Source: Hallerella sp963656065 (GTDB lineage: Bacteria > Fibrobacterota > Fibrobacteria > Fibrobacterales > Fibrobacteraceae). From it: DNA of 45,733 nt. Location of the stretch: NCBI GenBank assembly GCA_963656065.1, contig CAVKGV010000015.1, positions 1 through 45,733 on the forward strand. The letters run 5' to 3'. Shown here piece by piece: positions 30,471 through 39,479 of the stretch. A program made the translations under genes and the position numbers. The notes under the pieces are model-generated. The model searched no databases. It saw only the letters and a program-made list of their open reading frames with translations, and was not told the DNA's origin. Position 1 is the first letter of the stretch, and every line of letters starts with the position of its first letter.

Positions 30471-33400
30471 AAACGCTTGGGTTTTCCGATTTTCTTTCCT
30501 TCTCGGATTTGGGACGTCTTTCCGCCTTTTCGAAACTCGGCAAAGGCGCTTTGCATGTGGAAGGCCTTTCGGATGCGGCTTCCGCCCTGATGGTCGCGGA
30601 TCGCTTTTACAAGTATCCGCAGAGCATTTTGGTCGTGACCGGGGATTACCGCAAGGGCGAGCTTTGGCTGCAAAATTTGCAGAGCCTCTGCGGCGAAGAA
30701 AATGTCTGCTTTTTCCCGTCGCTCGGCATCAAGCCCTACGATATGAAGTCTCCCTTTGACGGGGTTCTCGAAGAGCGCTTGCGCTTTTTCAAGATGTCGC
30801 GGAGAAAAGCCCCGTTCATCGCGGTCTGCCCGCTGGATTCCTTTCTGCTCAGGCTCTCCCCGGTGGATGCGCTCGAAAGGAAGAAGCTCGTTTTTCGGAA
30901 AGGCGGACAGGTCGATCCGCTGTCGCTCCGCAGGACGCTCGGCGACATGGGCTTTGTGGAACAGCCTGTCGTCGGAACCGTGGGGGAATTTTCCGTCCGC
31001 GGCTGCATCGTCGATATCAACATGTTCATGCAAAAGCATCCGGTCCGGCTTGAATTCTTTGGCGACGAAATCGAGAGCATCCGTTCGTTCGATATTTTTT
31101 CGCAACGCTCCATCGAACCTCTGGATTCCGTGGAAGTCTATCCGCGCGGGGAATTTGTCATGTCCGCCGAAGAAAAGGCGAAGATTCCCTACGGCGAAGA
31201 GGAGGGAATCTGGTGGCAACGTCCCGAATTCGAGAACCTTTCGGCGAGCGTTTTCGACTACATGCCGGGCGCCTCGCTAGTCTTTGACCGGGAATCGCTG
31301 TTGGAAGAATCCGCGGGGAAGCTCGGACGCAGCCATGTAAACGCTTACGAAAAAGCCCTTTCCTTCAACCGGAAAATTTCCCCTCCGCAGGGAATCTGGT
31401 GGCACTTTGACGATTTCCGCGAACGGATTTCGGAGCGTCCCGTCTTGGATCTGACGGATGCCCGGATGGATGCGCCCGACTGGATGTCCATTTCGCTGCG
31501 CATGCAGTCACGGGGGACTGTCGGGACAAGCGCCCTGGTGAAAGACATTGAATCCTTCGACGCGCAAGGAGGAAAGGCTTACCTGGTGGCGCATTCCGAA
31601 GGGAGCGCGGAACGGCTGGTGCATTTGCTTGACGGTGCGCCGCTTGCGGGGGTCCTCATCGGTGAACTTTCCGAGGGATTTTTTGCCGACGAAGAAAATA
31701 TCGCGCTTCTCTCGGAATCGGAAATTTTCAGCCGTGGCGGAAAGCCGAAGCGCAAACATTCCGTTTCGAGTTCGGTTTCCGGGGCGCTGCTCGTCGAATC
31801 GCTTTCCGTCGGTGATTATGTGGTCCACGAGGACCATGGCGTGGGACGTTACCGCGGCCTTGTCCGTGAAAAAATCGGGGGCGGCTTAGTCGATTGCGTT
31901 TTGCTCGATTATGCGGGCGGCGACCGTCTCAAGTTTCCCGTCTCGGACCTGAAAAAAATCGAACGGCTGCCGGAAAACGGGGAAGGGGAACCGCCGGAAC
32001 TGGCGAGCCTCGGAAGCCGTACGTGGGAAAAGCTCAAGGAGCGGGTCAAGAAGCGCGTCGTCAAGATTGCGAAGGAACTGGTCCAGCTCTATGCGAAGCG
32101 CGAACTCGTCGAAGGCTTTGCGTTTCCGCCGGATTCCCGGATGCAGAAGGAATTTGAAGATTCCTTCGAATACGATCCGACGCCGGACCAGCTTCGCGCC
32201 ACTGCCGAGATCAAGGCGGATATGGAAAATTCGCATCCGATGGACAGGCTTGTCTGCGGGGATGTGGGCTTCGGGAAAACCGAGGTCGCGATGCGCGCGG
32301 CTTTCAAATGCGTCTATTCCAAAAAGCAGGTTGCCGTCCTCGTGCCCACGACGATCCTTGCCGCCCAGCATTACGAGACTTTCAAGGAACGCTTTGCCGC
32401 TTTCCCGGTGAACATCGCCCTGGTGAACCGCTATAAGACTGCCGCGGAAAAGAAGGAAATTTTTAAAAAGGTTTCGGAAGGCAAATATGATATTATCGTC
32501 GGGACCCATGCCCTTCTTTCGGAAAAAAACGCATTCAAGGATTTGGGACTCCTGATTATCGACGAAGAACAGAAGTTCGGGGTCAAGCAGAAAGAAAAGC
32601 TCCGGGAACTTCGGCTGACGGTGGATACGCTCAGCATGAGCGCGACTCCGATTCCGCGTTCCCTGCATCTTTCGCTTACGGGCGTCCGCGACATTTCTCT
32701 CATCAACACACCGCCGATGAACCGCTTGCCGGTCGAAACGAAAATCCTTACCCGGGACGATGCGGTCCTCGCCGAGGCGATTCGCGACGAACTTTCGCGC
32801 GGCGGACAGGTTTTTGTCGTAAACGACCGTGTCCAGTCTATCGAGCATCTTGCGGACGATATCGAAGCGATGGTCCCGGATGCCCGCGTAGCCGTTGCGC
32901 ACGGTCAAATGGAAGACCGCGACTTAGAACGCGTCATGGACGCTTTTCTCGCCCGGGAGTTCGACATCCTCGTTTCGACGAGCATCATCGAAAGCGGACT
33001 GGACGTTCCGAATGCGAATACGATTCTCATCATGAACGCGCACCATTTCGGTATCAGCCAGCTTTACCAGATGCGCGGACGCGTCGGACGCTCGGACGTT
33101 CTCGCCTACGCCTACCTGGTGATTCCGAAAGACGGGAACATTTCCGCGGAATCGAGGAAACGCCTGCAGGCCCTAGAACAGTTTACGGATTTGGGAAGCG
33201 GCTACCAGCTCGCGATGCGGGACTTAGAAATCCGTGGCGCGGGAAACCTGCTCGGTTCGGAACAGCATGGCTTTATCGCGGAAGTCGGATTTGAAACCTA
33301 TGTACGGCTTGTCCGCGAAGCGGTCGAGGAACTTCGCGGCGGCGGGGAAAACGCTTCGAAGATAGAACCGCGCGTGGAACTTCCCGTCGATGCCTTCCTG

Positions 33401-33817
33401 CCCGAGACCTATATCGCGGACGGGCTTTCCCGGATTTCCGTTTACCAGAGACTGGCCCGGGCCTTGAAGCGTGAAGACCTGGCCGCTTTGCAAGCGGAAC
33501 TCGTGGATCGCTTCGGACCTGTCCCGCCGCCGGCCCAAAGGCTTTTCCTCGTTTCGGAAGTCGCGCTTATTGCCGCAAAGTTCCGGATGCAGGGAGTCGA
33601 GATGCGACGGGGAATGCTCGTCTTTTCCTTTGTGGAATTTCCGCCGCCCGATCCGCGGATGCTAGCGGAACTCGCCGCGGCTTCGCCTTATGGAATGCGC
33701 TATGTGGGAAATTCTCCGCTCCAAGGAGTCGTGGAGCTCGGGCGTGGCATTTCCGATGAAGAAGCGGTGACGGCTACGCTCGAACTTTTCCGGGCTTTTG
33801 CCGGAACGGAAAGCTGA
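30467..33817 (+). CDS. mfd: Transcription-repair coupling factor
   Basis: A 1116-residue Mfd that removes RNA polymerase stalled at DNA damage and recruits UvrA. Domains in order: UvrB-like N-terminal module (about 1-330), the RNA-polymerase-interaction domain (about 445-510; GDYVVHEDHGVGRYRGL), the RecG-like translocase with Walker A GDVGFGKTEVA (about 598), the DEEQ box (about 698), SATPIPR, ESGLDVPNANT and QMRGRVGRSD (about 866), and the C-terminal TRCF autoinhibitory domain. The length is normal. ATG 30467 overlaps the endonuclease stop by four bases, giving an unusual operon of kinase, nuclease and repair factor. A convergent gene ends 43 bases downstream. Confidence 0.96.
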   Translation: MKTLGFSDFLSFSDLGRLSAFSKLGKGALHVEGLSDAASALMVADRFYKYPQSILVVTGDYRKGELWLQNLQSLCGEENVCFFPSLGIKPYDMKSPFDGVLEERLRFFKMSRRKAPFIAVCPLDSFLLRLSPVDALERKKLVFRKGGQVDPLSLRRTLGDMGFVEQPVVGTVGEFSVRGCIVDINMFMQKHPVRLEFFGDEIESIRSFDIFSQRSIEPLDSVEVYPRGEFVMSAEEKAKIPYGEEEGIWWQRPEFENLSASVFDYMPGASLVFDRESLLEESAGKLGRSHVNAYEKALSFNRKISPPQGIWWHFDDFRERISERPVLDLTDARMDAPDWMSISLRMQSRGTVGTSALVKDIESFDAQGGKAYLVAHSEGSAERLVHLLDGAPLAGVLIGELSEGFFADEENIALLSESEIFSRGGKPKRKHSVSSSVSGALLVESLSVGDYVVHEDHGVGRYRGLVREKIGGGLVDCVLLDYAGGDRLKFPVSDLKKIERLPENGEGEPPELASLGSRTWEKLKERVKKRVVKIAKELVQLYAKRELVEGFAFPPDSRMQKEFEDSFEYDPTPDQLRATAEIKADMENSHPMDRLVCGDVGFGKTEVAMRAAFKCVYSKKQVAVLVPTTILAAQHYETFKERFAAFPVNIALVNRYKTAAEKKEIFKKVSEGKYDIIVGTHALLSEKNAFKDLGLLIIDEEQKFGVKQKEKLRELRLTVDTLSMSATPIPRSLHLSLTGVRDISLINTPPMNRLPVETKILTRDDAVLAEAIRDELSRGGQVFVVNDRVQSIEHLADDIEAMVPDARVAVAHGQMEDRDLERVMDAFLAREFDILVSTSIIESGLDVPNANTILIMNAHHFGISQLYQMRGRVGRSDVLAYAYLVIPKDGNISAESRKRLQALEQFTDLGSGYQLAMRDLEIRGAGNLLGSEQHGFIAEVGFETYVRLVREAVEELRGGGENASKIEPRVELPVDAFLPETYIADGLSRISVYQRLARALKREDLAALQAELVDRFGPVPPPAQRLFLVSEVALIAAKFRMQGVEMRRGMLVFSFVEFPPPDPRMLAELAAASPYGMRYVGNSPLQGVVELGRGISDEEAVTATLELFRAFAGTES

Positions 33818-33860
33818 CAGGCAAGTCTTTTCCCTTCCGCGGGTTTGTTGCCGGGAACCT

Positions 33861-35063
33861 TTATTCCGCTTGCAGCAAAAGTCCCTTGAGATATTGGCCT
33901 TCGGGAAATGTGCTTTTAATCGGGTGGTCGGCAGGCTGCCCAAAGCGGTGGATTATCTGGACATCGCGGTGCGCATCGAGAGCGGCATCGGCGACGATTT
34001 TTTGGAAAAGGTCCATCGTCATCAGCCCGGAGCAGCTGAACGTGGCGAGCATCCCGCCCGGCGCGAGCAGTTTGAGCGCAAGCAGGTTAATATCCTTGTA
34101 GCCGCGCGAACCCTTGGCAAGATGCGACTTGTTTTCGATGAATTTCGGCGGGTCGAGAACTATCAGGTCGAATTCCTTGCGGCTGTCGCGGCACTTGCGG
34201 AGATAGCTGAAAACGTCCGCTTCGAGAAGCTCTACCCGGTTTTCGTCAAGTCCGTTTTTTTTGACCAGCGTCTCGGCGATAGCCAGCGCGTCTTTGGATA
34301 CATCGACTTCGGTGACGCTTTCCGCTCCGTTCTTTAAGGCAAAAAGTCCGAATCCTCCCGTGTAGGAAAAACAGTTCAGCACGCGCTTTCCGCGGGCAAA
34401 GGAGCCTACTTCGGCGCGGGCGTCCCGCTGGTCTAGGTAATATCCCGTCTTATGGCCGTTCCAGACGTCGATGTCAAAACGGATTCCGTTTTCGAAAATT
34501 TCGACCGGTTCTTCCGGAACATTTCCATAGACGACGTCTTTGCGGAGCGGCAGTCCTTCCTTGGTGCGGACATCGGAATCGCAGCGTTCGAGGATTCCCA
34601 CCGGGGAAAGCTTTTCGGCCAGCAGCCCGTAGATTTCCTTCCGGAATTTTTCGGCTCCGGCGGAAAGGATTTCGACCGATATAATTTGCGCATACTTGTC
34701 GACGATGCATCCCGGAATCCCGTCGTTTTCCGCATAGACGAGACGGAACGCGGATTTCGGATCGTGGACGTCAAAGCCTCGGCTTTTGCGGTTTTCAATC
34801 GCTCTGTCGAGAATGCGGGAAAAAAAATCCCTCTCTATCGGATTCCGTTCGCCGAAAGTCCAGAAGCGCGCGCGGATTTGCGATTCGGGCGAGTAGGCGG
34901 CAAGACCCAAAAATTCTCCGTGCGCCGAGCGGACTTCTACCGTGTCGCCGCTTTCCGGTTTTCCTTTGACGCATCGAACGGCTCCGCTGAAAATCCACGG
35001 ATGCTTTCTTTGGGCGGATTTTTCCTTGCCTTCTTCAAGGACGAGAACGGGACGCTCTGCCAT
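33861..35063 (-). CDS. rlmI: Class I SAM-dependent rRNA methyltransferase (RlmI-like)
   Basis: A 400-residue enzyme with an N-terminal PUA domain (about 1-85; HPWIFSGAV, GDTVEVR), a middle EEHEA-like domain, and a Rossmann methyltransferase domain with SAM motif CFSYTGGFGLFAL (about 232-245), an acidic EVDVSKDAL loop and the catalytic-site LDPPKF (about 305). RlmI methylates C5 of C1962 in 23S rRNA in E. coli. Some homologues use other cytosines, so the exact site is inferred. AGGAAA precedes the ATG, and the start overlaps the thrH stop by one base (TGATG). Last gene of hslO-thrH-rlmI. It ends convergent to mfd. Confidence 0.9.
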   Translation of the reverse strand: MAERPVLVLEEGKEKSAQRKHPWIFSGAVRCVKGKPESGDTVEVRSAHGEFLGLAAYSPESQIRARFWTFGERNPIERDFFSRILDRAIENRKSRGFDVHDPKSAFRLVYAENDGIPGCIVDKYAQIISVEILSAGAEKFRKEIYGLLAEKLSPVGILERCDSDVRTKEGLPLRKDVVYGNVPEEPVEIFENGIRFDIDVWNGHKTGYYLDQRDARAEVGSFARGKRVLNCFSYTGGFGLFALKNGAESVTEVDVSKDALAIAETLVKKNGLDENRVELLEADVFSYLRKCRDSRKEFDLIVLDPPKFIENKSHLAKGSRGYKDINLLALKLLAPGGMLATFSCSGLMTMDLFQKIVADAALDAHRDVQIIHRFGQPADHPIKSTFPEGQYLKGLLLQAE

Positions 35064-35680
35064 CAGAGCGTTTCCTGGAATTTGTGGAAGCAGTCGAGAA
35101 GTTCCGCATAGGAATTCGACGCTGTGAGTTCGGGAAATTTCTCCGTCACGTTTTTCGGGGCAAATAAGAACGAACCCTTGTCTGCGGCGAGCAGCATCCC
35201 GGTATCGTTGAAGGAATCTCCCGCGGAAAAGACCTTGAAGTTGAGCGCTTTCAGGGCTTCGACTGTTTTCCGCTTCTGGTCCTGCAACCGCAAACGGTAA
35301 CCGGTGACAAATCCGTTTTCGACGACCAGGTTGTGGCAGAAAATCGTGGGAAATTTCATTTTTCGGATAAGCGGATAGGCAAATTCCTGGAACGTGTCGC
35401 TGAGGATGATGACCTGGGCTTCGTCGCGGAGCGTGTCCAAAAATTCCATGGCGCCGTCGAGCAGCGGAAGGCTCCCGATGATTTTTTGGATGTCTTCGAG
35501 TTTCAGGTGTTCGCGGGCGAGAATTTTCAGGCGACCGCGCATCAGTTCATCATAGTCCTGGATGTCGCGCGTGGTGAGGCGAAGTTCGGGGATGCCGGTC
35601 TTTTCGGCGACGGCAATCCAGATCTCGGGCGTGAGGACGCCTTCCATGTCAAGCGTGACAACGCATTGCTTCTTAAACAT
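35063..35680 (-). CDS. thrH: Bifunctional phosphoserine phosphatase / homoserine phosphotransferase ThrH
   Basis: A 205-residue HAD-superfamily enzyme of the ThrH type: motif I DMEGVLTPE (Asp11, with the Glu at +2 typical of ThrH), motif II LSDTF, and motif III/IV KRKTV...GDSFNDTGML. ThrH can dephosphorylate phosphoserine and transfer the phosphate to homoserine, linking serine and threonine metabolism. In many genomes it is the only SerB activity. Nine bases separate it from the hslO stop upstream, and its own stop overlaps the methyltransferase start. No signal peptide or membrane segment is seen. Confidence 0.92.
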   Translation of the reverse strand: MFKKQCVVTLDMEGVLTPEIWIAVAEKTGIPELRLTTRDIQDYDELMRGRLKILAREHLKLEDIQKIIGSLPLLDGAMEFLDTLRDEAQVIILSDTFQEFAYPLIRKMKFPTIFCHNLVVENGFVTGYRLRLQDQKRKTVEALKALNFKVFSAGDSFNDTGMLLAADKGSFLFAPKNVTEKFPELTASNSYAELLDCFHKFQETL

Positions 35681-35689
35681 AATTGGGGC

Positions 35690-36574
35690 TCACTTCAAGC
35701 GTTCGGTTAAAATATCGCGGATTTCGTCCGGCGTGACGATATACTTGCTGCGGCAAAAATCGCAGACCAGTTCGAGGTCCTTTCCGTCTTCGAGAAGCTC
35801 TTCGAGGTCTTCGGTCGGGATGCTTCCGAGCGTAGCGAGCGAGCGGACCTTGCTGCACGGACAGTAGGGGAGAGGCGTGATTTCGCGGACGATTGTCGTC
35901 GGGTATTCGCCCGAAATCGCCTGCATCAGGGCATCTAGGTTATAAGCCTTGCCGTCATAGAATTCCGAGAAGGCGGGGAGCTTCGCCACCTGCTTTTCGA
36001 GAATCGAAAGTTCATCGTCGGCGATGTCCGCATAAGGCTCGAGATAGAATCCCACCGCATAGTCGAGCTTTTCGGGATTTTCCTTGTTCACGCGGGCTTC
36101 GATGCCTACCGCGGAACGCGTCTGGGCGGACTGGAACATAAAGACGGAAAGGTTTCTTCCCATGCTTTCGGAGACTGCTTCGACGATGCTTTCGCTTGCG
36201 CGCTTGCCGCGTTCGTCGAGAGTGACGACCTGGAAATTTTGCGGGGAAAGCGCCGGTTCGAATTCCTTCGAAGCGAGGATGTCGCTCTGGGGAATCATCG
36301 CACGCAGAAGTCCTTGCGGGGTCGAATCCGCTTCGGCAAAGGAGATGTCGCCCGAAAACGAAATCTTGACGCAGACGGTTCCCGGAAACTTTAGGCCCGA
36401 GGAAAGAAAAAGCGAGGCGATGGATGTCTCGGCGAGGAGTTTCAGTGCTTGCGTACTCGCCCCGTGCATCTTCCCGATTTTTTCGGCTGCATGTGTGATG
36501 TCAGCAAGTACGAGGCGAAACGGAATGTGCGCCCCGGTCGCGCGGATCAGACGGTCTTTTTGTGTAAATTCCAT
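35690..36574 (-). CDS. hslO: Redox-regulated chaperone Hsp33
   Basis: A 294-residue Hsp33, which holds unfolding proteins during oxidative stress. The N-terminal core includes ADITHAAEKIGKMHGAS, and the C-terminal redox switch has four zinc cysteines in CPC (238-240) and CDFC (271-274). This matches the family, although the first pair usually lies in a -CxC- context followed by a longer spacer. The start at 36574 is six bases downstream of TATATT with no ribosome-binding site, so the mRNA is probably leaderless. First gene of an operon with thrH and rlmI. Confidence 0.94.
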   Translation of the reverse strand: MEFTQKDRLIRATGAHIPFRLVLADITHAAEKIGKMHGASTQALKLLAETSIASLFLSSGLKFPGTVCVKISFSGDISFAEADSTPQGLLRAMIPQSDILASKEFEPALSPQNFQVVTLDERGKRASESIVEAVSESMGRNLSVFMFQSAQTRSAVGIEARVNKENPEKLDYAVGFYLEPYADIADDELSILEKQVAKLPAFSEFYDGKAYNLDALMQAISGEYPTTIVREITPLPYCPCSKVRSLATLGSIPTEDLEELLEDGKDLELVCDFCRSKYIVTPDEIRDILTERLK

Positions 36575-36580
36575 AGCGCA

Positions 36581-36586
36581 AATATA
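36581..36586 (-). promoter_or_regulatory. Candidate -10 box adjoining hslO
   Basis: On the minus strand CCTATATTTGCGCTATGG: TATATT ends six bases before the ATG, so transcription would start at the start codon. No -35 or ribosome-binding site is visible. Confidence 0.5.
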
Positions 36587-36613
36587 GGAAATCGGAAGAT
36601 TTTTTAATCCCGT

Positions 36614-37576
36614 TTACCCGTTATATTCCTTGAACCACTCCGCAAAGCGGGCGATGCCTTCTTCGAGCGAGACGCCCGGTCTATAGCCGATGTCCCGTTC
36701 GAGCGCTTCCGTATCCGCCCACGTGATTTCCACGTCGCCGGGCTGCATCGGCATCATGATTTTTTCGGCAACCCGCCCGAAATTTTTTTCGAGGGTCGCG
36801 ATGAAATCCATCAGTTTGACCGGTTCGCCGCGCCCGATGTTGTAGAGGCGGTTTAACGGTTCCTTCTTTTCGATTCCATCGTAAGCGATGCGCCTGATGC
36901 CTTCGACGATGTCGTCGATGTAGGTAAAGTCCCGCATCATCTTGCCGTTGTTGAAAACCTTGATGGGACGGCCGTGCGTGATGGCGTCTGCGAAAAGCCA
37001 GGGCGACATGTCGGGGCGTCCCCACGGGCCATAGACGGTAAAGAAGCGCAGCCCGGTCAGGTTGATATGGAAAAGGTGGTGGTAGGTTTCCGCCATCAGC
37101 TCGTTAGAACGCTTGGTTGCGGCGTAAAGGCTCGACGGCTTTTCGACGCGGTCCGTTGTGCGGAAAGGCGTTTCGGTGTTCCGCCCATACACGCTCGACG
37201 ACGACGCATAGACGAGATGCTTCGGAGGAAACGCCCGGGCGCATTCGAGAATGTTCAGAAATCCCGTGACGTTCGAATCGACATAGCTCTGCGGATTGAT
37301 CAGGCTGTAGCGGACGCCCGCCTGCGCCGCAAGATTTACGACGACCTCGAAAGAGTTCTCCTTGAAGAGTCCGAGAAGCGTGTCCTTGTCCGAAAGGCTG
37401 CATTCGACAAAGGAAAAACGTTCGGTGGGAATCCGGGCGAGCCTGTCCCGTTTGAGTTTCGGGGAATAGTAATCGTTTAGATTGTCGATTCCGATGACCT
37501 CGTGGCCATCTTTCAAAAAGGCGAGAGCCGTTTCACAGCCGATGAATCCGGCAACGCCGGTGACTAAAATTTTCAT
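36614..37576 (-). CDS. NAD-dependent sugar-nucleotide epimerase (UDP-glucuronate 4-epimerase-like)
   Basis: A 320-residue extended short-chain dehydrogenase. It has the NAD-binding GVAGFIG (7-13), the catalytic Tyr151 and Lys155 in YAATK, an SSSS stretch ahead of it, FFTVYGPWGRPDM, and the C-terminal RDFTYIDDIVEG. The GPWGRPDM signature is typical of CapI/UDP-glucuronate 4-epimerases, which make UDP-galacturonate for surface polysaccharides. A UDP-glucose 4-epimerase cannot be excluded. The start at 37576 is one base after the stop of the barrel gene; a longer open frame to 37750 is not protein-like. Possibly linked in function to the Wzc-type kinase at 27546. Confidence 0.9.
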   Translation of the reverse strand: MKILVTGVAGFIGCETALAFLKDGHEVIGIDNLNDYYSPKLKRDRLARIPTERFSFVECSLSDKDTLLGLFKENSFEVVVNLAAQAGVRYSLINPQSYVDSNVTGFLNILECARAFPPKHLVYASSSSVYGRNTETPFRTTDRVEKPSSLYAATKRSNELMAETYHHLFHINLTGLRFFTVYGPWGRPDMSPWLFADAITHGRPIKVFNNGKMMRDFTYIDDIVEGIRRIAYDGIEKKEPLNRLYNIGRGEPVKLMDFIATLEKNFGRVAEKIMMPMQPGDVEITWADTEALERDIGYRPGVSLEEGIARFAEWFKEYNG

Positions 37577-37577
37577 G

Positions 37578-38528
37578 TTAGAATCCGATTCCGACAGAGA
37601 AGAACGGGGACGACATCGTGTCAAAGTCGAGCATGAACGAGTAATCGTCTTCGTTTCTGTGGTTATCCTTGTAAGTGTGGAAATAGATGTGCGACGAGCG
37701 GAAACCGGCGAGCAGTTCAATGCGGTGGATATTGATTTCGAACGCGACACCGCGGGTATAGCCGAAGAGTGGCGTGTTCATGTAATAGTCGTCACCGATG
37801 ACCGAAAAGCCTGTCGTCCCGCCAAAAAATCCGAGCAGGCGGAACTGGTAATTTTTCAGCTCGAGGAACGAGAAGCCGACTTCGGCGTTCAGCTGCAGGA
37901 GAATGTTCTGGACGTTGAACTTTTTCCTCGTTTCCGTGGATTCCTTTGCCGAAGGTTCATACCCGATATCGAACTTCTGGTATCCCAAAAGGCCGATGAA
38001 CGAAATCCACTGGTTTAGCTCGTAGCGTCCGAACGCGCCCACCATGTCCGAAACTTCGACGTCGAGACGGTAACGCTTGCCGTCGCGGGTCATGTCATAG
38101 CTCAAGTCCGCCTTGTGGAGTCTCGCCATTTCATACATAAACCCGATGCTTACGGGATGCTTCGCCTTTTCGGTTTCCTTGGGACTGGCATTCGGTGAAT
38201 CTTGCTTTTCGGGGAGGGAAGCTTTGGTTTCGGTTTCGGAAGAATCGGCCTCCGGAGCGGAGGAGGCTTCGACTCTAGAAATCGAATCTGAAACAATTGA
38301 ATTTGAAGCGGAAAGTTTTGCCGTGGAATCCGTCGATGCGATAGGATCTACTTTCGAGGGTTCGACAATTGCACTGTCTGCAACCCGGGCTGTATCGGAA
38401 ATCGGGAGCGTCCCGGAAGATTCAGAAGGTGCCGCGATGGCGGTGGAGTCGGTCGAGGCGAAAAGCGTCCCGGCGGAAAATGCCGCGGCGAAAATCAGAG
38501 TGCGGAATCTGGAATGCATTTGAAACAT
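37578..38528 (-). CDS. Outer-membrane beta-barrel protein with Ser-rich N-terminal spacer
   Basis: A 316-residue exported protein of unrecognised family. The signal peptide (RFRTLIFAAAFSAGTLFAS) is followed by a low-complexity Ser/Ala/Asp/Glu-rich spacer (about 25-120). The rest (about 125-316) alternates like a barrel, with many aromatic residues, and ends in Phe (VGIGF), the Bam signature. Three starts are possible: GTG 38531, ATG 38528, or ATG 38519, which gives the neatest signal peptide. None has a ribosome-binding site. TATAAA lies about eight bases upstream of the first. It is cotranscribed with the epimerase, one base apart. The spacer could span the periplasm or peptidoglycan; no function is proposed. 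Confidence 0.75.
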   Translation of the reverse strand: MFQMHSRFRTLIFAAAFSAGTLFASTDSTAIAAPSESSGTLPISDTARVADSAIVEPSKVDPIASTDSTAKLSASNSIVSDSISRVEASSAPEADSSETETKASLPEKQDSPNASPKETEKAKHPVSIGFMYEMARLHKADLSYDMTRDGKRYRLDVEVSDMVGAFGRYELNQWISFIGLLGYQKFDIGYEPSAKESTETRKKFNVQNILLQLNAEVGFSFLELKNYQFRLLGFFGGTTGFSVIGDDYYMNTPLFGYTRGVAFEINIHRIELLAGFRSSHIYFHTYKDNHRNEDDYSFMLDFDTMSSPFFSVGIGF

Positions 38529-38668
38529 CACAGGCTAAGTTTATATTTTTTTTCATGAAAAGACACGCCGGAACGGACTGTTTCTCGAAAATTTACGCGA
38601 TTTATTATCTCTTCCGCAAAAATTTTGTGTATTTTCTGATTGCTTTTTTTTCACCTGGAGATTTTTCG

Positions 38669-39406
38669 ATGCAAAAGAAATTCTTTTTGGCCGTGGGTGC
38701 CTGCGCCCTTTCGCTTTGCCTTTCCGCCTGTTCCGACGAAATGGATCCGAACGATCCGGCGTCCGTCCGCAAGTATCTGACGAAGCAGAGCATTCCGCTC
38801 ACCCCGAACAAGTTCATCTCGTATGTCACGGCAGGGGATACCGCGAAAATGTCGCTTTTCCTCAAGGCGGCTTACGATATCAATTCGGCAGACGACAACG
38901 GCAACAACGCGATGGCCATCGCCGTGAACAAGGGAAAGCTGGACATGATTCAGTACCTGGCCGATCATGGCGCAAAGCTTGACGGGACAAACAGCAACGG
39001 CAAGACGTTCCTAGAAGACGCCATCGAAAACAAGCGCAAGGAAGTTGTCGAATTCCTTGTGGCGAAGATGAAGGAAACCGGCGAAATCCAGAGTGCGGCC
39101 CAGGCGGTAGCGCTTGCCGCAAAGCTCGGCTATGCGGACATCTTGCAGATTCTTGGCGATGCCGGGGCGCCTCTCGACACGCGCGGCGCAGACTCCTACT
39201 ACCCGATACACTTGGCTGTCAAGGGCGGAAATTACGATGCAATGGTCTATCTGGTTTCCAAGGGCGTCAATGTAAACGCAACGTGCGGGCAGGGCTATTC
39301 GGTCCTGGACTGGGCGAAAAACGAAGGCTATACGCGCCTGATCGCCTATCTGAAAAAGCACGGAGCAAAGAACACTCCGGCCTATATCAAGGAATTTGGA
39401 CGTTAA
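38669..39406 (+). CDS. Ankyrin-repeat lipoprotein
   Basis: A 245-residue lipoprotein: signal peptide with lipobox LSAC (Cys21), followed by Ser-Asp-Glu. About five ankyrin-type repeats cover residues 65-240 (for example NGNNAMAIAVNKGKLDMIQY, YPIHLAVKGGNYDAMVYLVS, YSVLDWAKNEGYTRLIAYL). Ankyrin repeats bind partner proteins; periplasmic ones often accompany catalase or toxin-immunity pairs, but no partner is visible here. ATG 38669 has GGAG eight bases upstream; the open frame further up is not real. It is a single gene with its own terminator. Upstream lies 140 bases of AT-rich DNA shared with the divergent barrel gene. Confidence 0.88.
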   Translation: MQKKFFLAVGACALSLCLSACSDEMDPNDPASVRKYLTKQSIPLTPNKFISYVTAGDTAKMSLFLKAAYDINSADDNGNNAMAIAVNKGKLDMIQYLADHGAKLDGTNSNGKTFLEDAIENKRKEVVEFLVAKMKETGEIQSAAQAVALAAKLGYADILQILGDAGAPLDTRGADSYYPIHLAVKGGNYDAMVYLVSKGVNVNATCGQGYSVLDWAKNEGYTRLIAYLKKHGAKNTPAYIKEFGR

Positions 39407-39435
39407 TCGTTCGGGATTCTTTGTCGGGGAACCGG

Positions 39436-39466
39436 AAAAACGCTCGCTTTCTAGCGGGCGTTTTTT
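39436..39466 (+). terminator. Intrinsic terminator of the ankyrin lipoprotein gene
   Basis: AAAAACGCTCGC pairs with GCGGGCGTTTTT around loop TTTCTA, ending in T6. The -10-like TATCTT of the next gene begins two bases after the T run. Confidence 0.9.
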
Positions 39467-39467
39467 G

Positions 39468-39473
39468 TATCTT
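39468..39473 (+). promoter_or_regulatory. Candidate -10 box of the TonB operon
   Basis: TATCTT, the same hexamer as the trp -10, ends six bases before ATG 39480, again without a ribosome-binding site. The -35 would fall in the terminator stem and is poor. Confidence 0.4.
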
Positions 39474-39479
39474 TTCGCC

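Noticed and set aside
36606..36625. TATATT-type promoter on the plus strand
   Set aside because: The sequence is the last codons of the minus-strand epimerase gene, and no plus-strand gene follows.
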